Shown here: in pieces, positions 15,558 through 18,740 of the stretch
Position numbering within the stretch: position 1 is the stretch's first letter
Layout: each line of letters begins with the position of its first letter
Origin: an uncultured Verrucomicrobiota bacterium
Lineage (GTDB): Bacteria; Verrucomicrobiota; Verrucomicrobiae; Opitutales; Opitutaceae
Direction: 5' to 3'
Assembly (NCBI GenBank): GCA_946482165.1
Contig: CAMLQS010000060.1
Coordinates: forward strand, 1-18,740
Length of the DNA stretch: 18,740 nt
Made by a program: the position numbers and the translations under genes
The notes under the pieces: generated by a model
What the model was told of the DNA's origin: nothing
The model's database searches: none
What the model saw: the letters and a program-made list of their open reading frames with translations, nothing else

Positions 15558-16490
15558 ATGATTCAGTCCATCGCGATCATGGGCGCGGGAGCGCTCGGCA
15601 TTTATTACGGGGGGCGCCTTGCGCGCGCCGGACGCGATGTGCGGTTCCTCGCGCGGAGCGAGCTGGCGCATCTCCGCGAGCGGGGGCTCGCTCTCTCCTA
15701 CGGCGGGGAGCGGCACGAGGTGAAGCCGGTGCGGGCGGAGGCTGCGCCCGAGGCGATCGGTCCGGTCGACCTCGTGGTGATCGCGCTCAAGGCCACGGCC
15801 AACGGCGAACTCGCGCGCTTGCTGCCTCCCTTGCTCGGACCGGACACCGCGGTGGTTAACCTGCAAAACGGGCTCGGTGTCGACGAGTCGGTCGCGGCCG
15901 TGGCCGGGCCGGAGCGCACGCTCGGGGCGCTTTGCTTTGTGGCGGTGAACCGCGTGGCGCTGGGCGAGGTGGTTTGCTCCGAGCAGGGTTACATCGAGCT
16001 TGGCGAATACGGGCGCGCGGCGACCTCGCGCACGCACGCGGTGGCGGAGGCGTTTTCCGCGGCGGGGGTCAAGATCCGCGTGCGCGACAGCCTGCTTGCG
16101 GCGCGTTGGCACAAGCTGGTGTGGAATGTCCCGTTTAACGGCATGACCGTCGCGCTCGGTGGCGTGACGAGCGACGAAACGCTGCGCGATCCGTCCAACG
16201 AGGCGCGGGTGTGGTCGCTCGTGCGCGAAGTGCAGGCGATCGCCCGAGCCGAGGGCGTGGAAATCGCGGATGCGTTTCTTCGGGACCAGATCGAGCGCAC
16301 GAAGGGCATGCGTTACAAACCCTCGACCATGCTAGACTGGCAGGCGGGGCGTCCGCTGGAGCTGGAGCCGATTTGGGGCGAGCCCCTGCGTCGGGCGAGG
16401 CGGCTTGGTGTGCCGACGCCGGAACTGGAGCGCTTGCACTCCGAGCTGCGGGCGCGGGCCGGGGAACGAAAAACGCCGGGGATCGGGTGA
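15558..16490 (+). CDS. panE: 2-dehydropantoate 2-reductase
   Basis: The 310-residue KPR-family enzyme reduces 2-dehydropantoate to pantoate with NADPH on the way to pantothenate and coenzyme A. The N-terminal Rossmann fold has GAGALG at residues 9-14 and VVIALKATANG near 75. NLQNGLG follows near residue 97. The C-terminal helical domain has RWHKLVWNVPFNGMT with the likely catalytic Lys186, and SMxxD-like STMLDWQAGRPLELEPIWG, where Glu268 aligns with the substrate-binding Glu of the E. coli enzyme. Relatives acting on other 2-oxo acids exist, so the substrate is an inference. ATG 15558 directly begins the conserved beta strand. The next gene starts 5 nt after the stop. Confidence 0.93.
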   Translation: MIQSIAIMGAGALGIYYGGRLARAGRDVRFLARSELAHLRERGLALSYGGERHEVKPVRAEAAPEAIGPVDLVVIALKATANGELARLLPPLLGPDTAVVNLQNGLGVDESVAAVAGPERTLGALCFVAVNRVALGEVVCSEQGYIELGEYGRAATSRTHAVAEAFSAAGVKIRVRDSLLAARWHKLVWNVPFNGMTVALGGVTSDETLRDPSNEARVWSLVREVQAIARAEGVEIADAFLRDQIERTKGMRYKPSTMLDWQAGRPLELEPIWGEPLRRARRLGVPTPELERLHSELRARAGERKTPGIG

Positions 16491-16495
16491 TCGGC

Positions 16496-16834
16496 ATGGC
16501 GCGCGAAAAACTGCTTTTTCTCTGCTCGCGGAATCAGTGGAGAAGTCCCACGGCCGAAGGTTTGTTCAAGGGCCATCCGCGCTACGACGCCCGTTCCGCG
16601 GGCACGGAGAACGGCGCGCGGATAAAGGTGACGGCGTGCCACCTTGGCTGGGCCGACCGGGTTTTCTGCATGGAGCGCAAGCACGCGGATCGCATCCGCG
16701 ACCGGTTTCCCGAGGAGTGCGACGGGTTGCCGATCATCGTGCTCCGCGTGCCGGACGACTATCCGGCGAAAAACGACCCGGCGTTGATCGAGCATCTTCG
16801 CTCGGCGCTGGCGGGGTATTTGCCGGAGATGTGA
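16496..16834 (+). CDS. Low-molecular-weight protein tyrosine phosphatase-like protein
   Basis: The 112-residue protein begins with the CX5R phosphate-binding loop LFLCSRNQWRSPTAE (Cys10, Arg16), close to the N terminus as in LMW phosphatases. It continues with ARSAGTENGARIKVT, GWADRVFCMERKHADRI and a C-terminal VPDDYPAKNDPALIEHL, where Asp87/Asp88 could be the general acid. It is shorter than classical LMW-PTPs (about 150 residues) and matches a compact bacterial subfamily with CSxNxWRSPTAE loops, whose substrates I do not know. ATG 16496 is chosen because it is 5 nt after panE; the frame is open upstream only within panE. Its 3' end faces the convergent DUF4142-like gene 27 nt away. Confidence 0.82.
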   Translation: MAREKLLFLCSRNQWRSPTAEGLFKGHPRYDARSAGTENGARIKVTACHLGWADRVFCMERKHADRIRDRFPEECDGLPIIVLRVPDDYPAKNDPALIEHLRSALAGYLPEM

Positions 16835-16861
16835 TGATAACGTCGGAAGGACTGGCGCGAC

Positions 16862-17452
16862 CTACAGTTCTTTTTGCAGGTCTTGGGCGCGTTTGACGCG
16901 CGAGACCAGCCCGGGGAGCTGTTTCCGCGCGAAGGCGGCGACGGCGGCCTCGGGGGAGTTGCTCACGGCCTTGAGCCGTTCCTCGATGCGTTCCGCGAGC
17001 TCGATGGCGACTCGCAGATAGCCTTCGTCGTAGCCGACGTCGTCGCGGTTGGCCCAGGCCGGGCGATCCTTTATCGGCGGAGCTTCGACACGCGTGACGG
17101 TTTCGTCTCCGCGGTCTTTCGCGACCGTCGCGAGTTCCTCTGAGAAGGCTTGGTGCTCGCGCATGATCCATGCCGCAAAATCGCGCGTCGCCAGATTCGT
17201 CGCTCGTCCGGAGGCCTCGCTCGCCATCGAGATCTGGCGGGAGTTCAGAAGCGCGAGGTCGCGGAAAAACACGCGTTGTTCGGCTGTAAGAGGAGAGGCG
17301 GGTTCGGATGCGGTGGGCGCGGCAGTGGGTCGAGAGGGGGCGGGCGCCTGCTGGGCCGAGATAGGCAACGCAAGTGTCGCGGCGGCGAACGCGGCGGCGA
17401 TGTGGACGGAACAGATAAGCGGAGTTCGAGGGAGCTTGGGGCGGGCTTTCAT
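16862..17452 (-). CDS. Secreted DUF4142-like protein
   Basis: The 196-residue protein starts with a basic N terminus (MKARPKLPRTPLI), a hydrophobic stretch and a LPISAQQA cleavage region at about 30-36, followed by a Pro/Ala/Ser/Thr-rich linker. The folded part (about 60-196) is all-helical: EQRVFFRDLALLNSRQISMA, FAAWIMREHQAFSEELATVA and YDEGYLRVAIELAERIEERL. The pattern of a run of residues ending in a Met-xx-His/Glu-His helix fits DUF4142, a periplasmic four-helix, ferritin-like family. No lipobox is seen. ATG 17452 is chosen for the signal peptide; the frame is open much further upstream but only as a shadow across other genes. It is convergent with the phosphatase-like gene; no clear terminator lies between them. 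Confidence 0.68.
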   Translation of the reverse strand: MKARPKLPRTPLICSVHIAAAFAAATLALPISAQQAPAPSRPTAAPTASEPASPLTAEQRVFFRDLALLNSRQISMASEASGRATNLATRDFAAWIMREHQAFSEELATVAKDRGDETVTRVEAPPIKDRPAWANRDDVGYDEGYLRVAIELAERIEERLKAVSNSPEAAVAAFARKQLPGLVSRVKRAQDLQKEL

Positions 17453-17509
17453 GGGGCGAAAGCGTAGCGCGTCGTCACTGACTCGCACATCGGGTGGTGC
17501 GCGCTGGCT

Positions 17510-17532
17510 GTTCCCGGGTATGCGCCGGGAAC
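17510..17532. promoter_or_regulatory. Perfect 8-bp dyad upstream of DUF4142-like gene
   Basis: GTTCCCGG (17510-17517) and CCGGGAAC (17525-17532) are separated by 7 nt. The dyad lies 57 nt upstream of the DUF4142-like start codon, beyond the terminator of the 93-residue gene. No T-tract follows on either strand, so an operator or a leader hairpin is more likely than a second terminator. No promoter boxes could be placed confidently. Confidence 0.4.
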
Positions 17533-17552
17533 ACAGACGGTTGCGGCGAAAC

Positions 17553-17587
17553 ACCCAAAAAGAAACCCGCCTCGGCGGGGAGGCGGG
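17553..17587 (-). terminator. Rho-independent terminator of the 93-residue gene
   Basis: On the minus strand an 8-bp GC stem (17587-17580 paired with 17573-17566, 6-nt loop) is followed directly by TTTCTTTTTGGG. The hairpin begins 20 nt after the stop codon of the leftward gene at 17608-17889. Stem, loop and T-rich tail all fit an intrinsic terminator, the clearest in this window. Confidence 0.85.
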
Positions 17588-17607
17588 CGGCAAGGAGGCG
17601 CGGCGGG

Positions 17608-17889
17608 CTAGGCGGAGTCGGTCCAAACCAGGTCGGGCGGGTGCTGGCGCGCTCGGTCTAGCCACGAGCGTAGGTAGGCCGGGGTGACCACGTCGACCAG
17701 CACGCGGCCCGCTTGGCGCGCCGCGGCGTCGGCGACTTCGCGGGCTTTGATCTCGTTCGGCGCGGCGACGACGGAATAACCCGGCTCCTTCAGCTCCGGG
17801 TCGAACTCGATGACCAGGAAAGTGGCCAAGCCCGGTGCGGTCGGCGTGTCGGCGAGAGGAGGGGGCGTCGGTGCGGGTCCTGGGTGCAT
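17608..17889 (-). CDS. Hypothetical 93-residue protein
   Basis: I do not recognise this protein. It has a Pro/Thr/Ala-rich first 20 residues (MHPGPAPTPPPLADTPTAPG). A compact alternating beta/alpha part follows: ATFLVIEFDPELKEPGYSVV, APNEIKAREVADAAARQAGR, VLVDVVTPAYLRSWLDRARQ. There is no signal peptide or membrane segment and no cysteine. The frame is supported by a strong terminator just after the stop and by an AT-rich -10-like sequence just before the start, in an otherwise GC-rich region. The opposite strand is also open over part of this stretch, but those frames lack such signals. It is a free-standing gene between two hairpin-bounded spacers. Confidence 0.7.
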   Translation of the reverse strand: MHPGPAPTPPPLADTPTAPGLATFLVIEFDPELKEPGYSVVAAPNEIKAREVADAAARQAGRVLVDVVTPAYLRSWLDRARQHPPDLVWTDSA

Positions 17890-17908
17890 GAAGTTGAATT
17901 ATGATACG
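17890..17908 (-). promoter_or_regulatory. -10-like element giving a possible leaderless transcript
   Basis: On the minus strand the sequence CGTATCATAATTCAACTTC runs into the start codon at 17889. CATAAT (17903-17898) matches the TATAAT consensus at five of six positions and ends 8 nt before the A of ATG; TATCAT (17906-17901) overlaps it. A transcript starting the usual 6-9 nt downstream would begin at or next to the start codon. No good -35 box is found about 17 nt upstream, so this is a candidate only. Confidence 0.42.
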
Positions 17909-17947
17909 GCGTTTGGGGCGGGCCCGGGGACGGCGGTTGGTTTGCGG

Positions 17948-17974
17948 GCGGAGCGGGCACAAGACCCGCTCCGC
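17948..17974 (-). terminator. Possible hairpin terminator after the YciF-like gene
   Basis: A perfect 10-bp stem GCGGAGCGGG / CCCGCTCCGC with a 7-nt loop lies 47 nt after the stop of the leftward YciE/YciF-like gene. It is strong enough to end transcription in structure, but no T-tract follows on the minus strand, so its role as a terminator is uncertain. Confidence 0.45.
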
Positions 17975-18021
17975 GGCGCGCAACACGAACCGGGCGGAAC
18001 GCCGCCGCCGCCCCGAGCGAA

Positions 18022-18531
18022 TCAGTCCTCGGATTCGGCGCCTTGCCCGGCCTCGACGTTGATGCTCGAGGCGATCTCGGTGAGTTCCTCGTCGGTGGCG
18101 GATTCCTCCTCGAGGGTGGCTTCGAGGAGCGAGCGGACCTCGTCGTAGCCGAGGAGCTCGGCGAATTCGCGCAGGGTGCCGTAGCCGGCGATCTCGTAAT
18201 GCTCGATCTTCTGGGCGGCGCAAATGAGGGCGGCGTCCTTCACGCTGTCGGTGGCGTCCTCGGAGATGGTCTCCTGGCCCTCGGCGATGAGGCCTTCCAT
18301 GGCGAGGCACTTCTTCCCCTTGGGCGTGAACTCCAGGATCTTTGCGATCTGGTCGAGGCGGCTGACTTGTTCCTGCGTCTGGGCGAGGTGTTTTTGGAAG
18401 CCTTCCTTGAGGCGTTCGTCGGTCGCGGCCTTGGCCATCTTGGGCAGGGCCTTCACGAGCTGCGTTTCGGCGCTGTAGAGGTCTTTGAGCTCGTGGATGA
18501 GGAGGTCGTGGAGGGTTTCAATTTTGGACAT
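18022..18531 (-). CDS. YciE/YciF (DUF892) ferritin-like stress protein
   Basis: The 169-residue protein fits the DUF892 family of ferritin-like four-helix proteins linked to stress in enterobacteria. The N terminus MSKIETLHDLLIHELKDLYS with AETQLVKALPKMA is the typical first helix and carries candidate metal ligands (Glu, Asp, Glu). The third helix region, AAQKIEHYEIAGYGTLREFA, holds the conserved Glu-His-Tyr-Glu group. The C-terminal tail is very acidic (ATLEEESATDEELTEIASSI and beyond). Length is usual for the family. ATG 18531 starts the conserved first helix; the upstream open frame has no support. It appears monocistronic, with a sigma-54-like promoter about 50 nt upstream and a hairpin downstream. 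Confidence 0.92.
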   Translation of the reverse strand: MSKIETLHDLLIHELKDLYSAETQLVKALPKMAKAATDERLKEGFQKHLAQTQEQVSRLDQIAKILEFTPKGKKCLAMEGLIAEGQETISEDATDSVKDAALICAAQKIEHYEIAGYGTLREFAELLGYDEVRSLLEATLEEESATDEELTEIASSINVEAGQGAESED

Positions 18532-18565
18532 GGTGGATGGAGGGGTTGGATTCGCCCCGGGAGCC

Positions 18566-18580
18566 GCAAAGCGGGTGCCA
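18566..18580 (-). promoter_or_regulatory. Sigma-54-type (-24/-12) promoter candidate for the YciF-like gene
   Basis: Reading the minus strand from 18580, the sequence is TGGCAC-CCGCT-TTGC. This matches the sigma-54 core TGGCAC-N5-TTGC, with the invariant GG and GC exactly 10 nt apart. Transcription would start near 18555, leaving a leader of about 24 nt before ATG 18531. In GC-rich DNA a chance match is possible, and the sigma factor and its activator are not in the window. Confidence 0.5.
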
Positions 18581-18706
18581 GCGCGCGGGGCGGAAAAACA
18601 ACCTGCTCCAATGCAGCCAGATGAAATTCGTGCGACTTGCTCGCGGGAGTCCGCGGTCCTCGCGGGCGGTGCGATGTGCAACGGGTGCGCGGGGCGCGCT
18701 GCAACG

Positions 18707-18726
18707 CCGCGCGCATCTGCGCGCGG
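18707..18726. other. GC-rich perfect dyad upstream of the YciF-like gene
   Basis: CCGCGCGC and GCGCGCGG form an 8-bp inverted repeat around ATCT. It is about 160 nt upstream of the predicted start of transcription of the YciF-like gene. It could be an activator site, the end of a gene beyond the window, or chance in CG-alternating DNA. The rest of 18532-18706 shows no coding frame I would support. Confidence 0.3.
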
Positions 18727-18740
18727 AATGACCAATGACC

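Noticed and set aside
16859..16882. Hairpin GACCT...AGGTC at the convergent stops of the phosphatase-like and DUF4142-like genes as a bidirectional terminator
   Set aside because: The stem is only five contiguous pairs, overlaps the DUF4142-like stop codon and has no proper T-tract after it on either strand.
16862..18310. A 482-codon frame that would extend the DUF4142-like protein upstream
   Set aside because: The extension runs through the terminator, the 93-residue gene and part of the YciF-like gene in other frames. The signal peptide at 17452 marks the true start.
1..18740. CRISPR arrays, tRNA or rRNA genes, transposases and phage genes
   Set aside because: No regularly spaced short direct repeats, no cloverleaf-like sequence that I could recognise, and no protein with transposase or integrase motifs were found. 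The only long repeat is the tandem duplication.

Overview
This is a GC-rich bacterial window, most likely from the Planctomycetes-Verrucomicrobia-Chlamydiae group and probably a verrucomicrobium such as an Opitutaceae member. The main evidence is two sets of a secreted DUF1549/DUF1553 protein, a DUF1501 protein and a PPC-type (pre-peptidase C-terminal) beta-domain protein, a combination typical of Planctomycetes and Verrucomicrobia. Many start codons also follow C/T-rich stretches with no Shine-Dalgarno motif. The taxonomic call is an inference.

The dominant structure is a tandem segmental duplication of about 6.45 kb. Copy A occupies 1 to about 5990 and its left end lies outside the window. 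Copy B starts near 6009 and ends inside the nnr gene at about 12.42 kb. Each copy carries, in order, a leftward Rid/chorismatase-like gene, a divergent intergenic region, and a rightward operon of PSD1 (DUF1549/DUF1553), DUF1501, PPC protein and the beginning of nnr. In copy A nnr is cut to a 46-codon remnant. In copy B it is complete and runs on into dprA. The copies have diverged (roughly four in five residues shared by eye), yet all reading frames are intact apart from the nnr remnant, so both triplets are probably still under selection.

To the right of the duplication lies a closely packed rightward run: nnr (NAD(P)HX repair), dprA (4-nt overlap), a DUF2937 membrane protein, panE (2-dehydropantoate 2-reductase) and a small LMW-phosphatase-like protein. 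With the copy B triplet this could form a transcription unit from 7297 to 16834.

From 16862 to the end every gene is leftward: a secreted DUF4142-like protein, a 93-residue orphan with a possible leaderless start and a clear intrinsic terminator, and a YciE/YciF ferritin-like stress protein preceded by a sigma-54-like promoter sequence.

The PSD1, DUF1501 and PPC proteins have export signals and probably act together outside the cytoplasm, but their biochemical role is not known to me. The divergent Rid/chorismatase-like protein has no signal peptide and should be cytoplasmic. I see no tRNA, rRNA, CRISPR array, transposase or phage gene.
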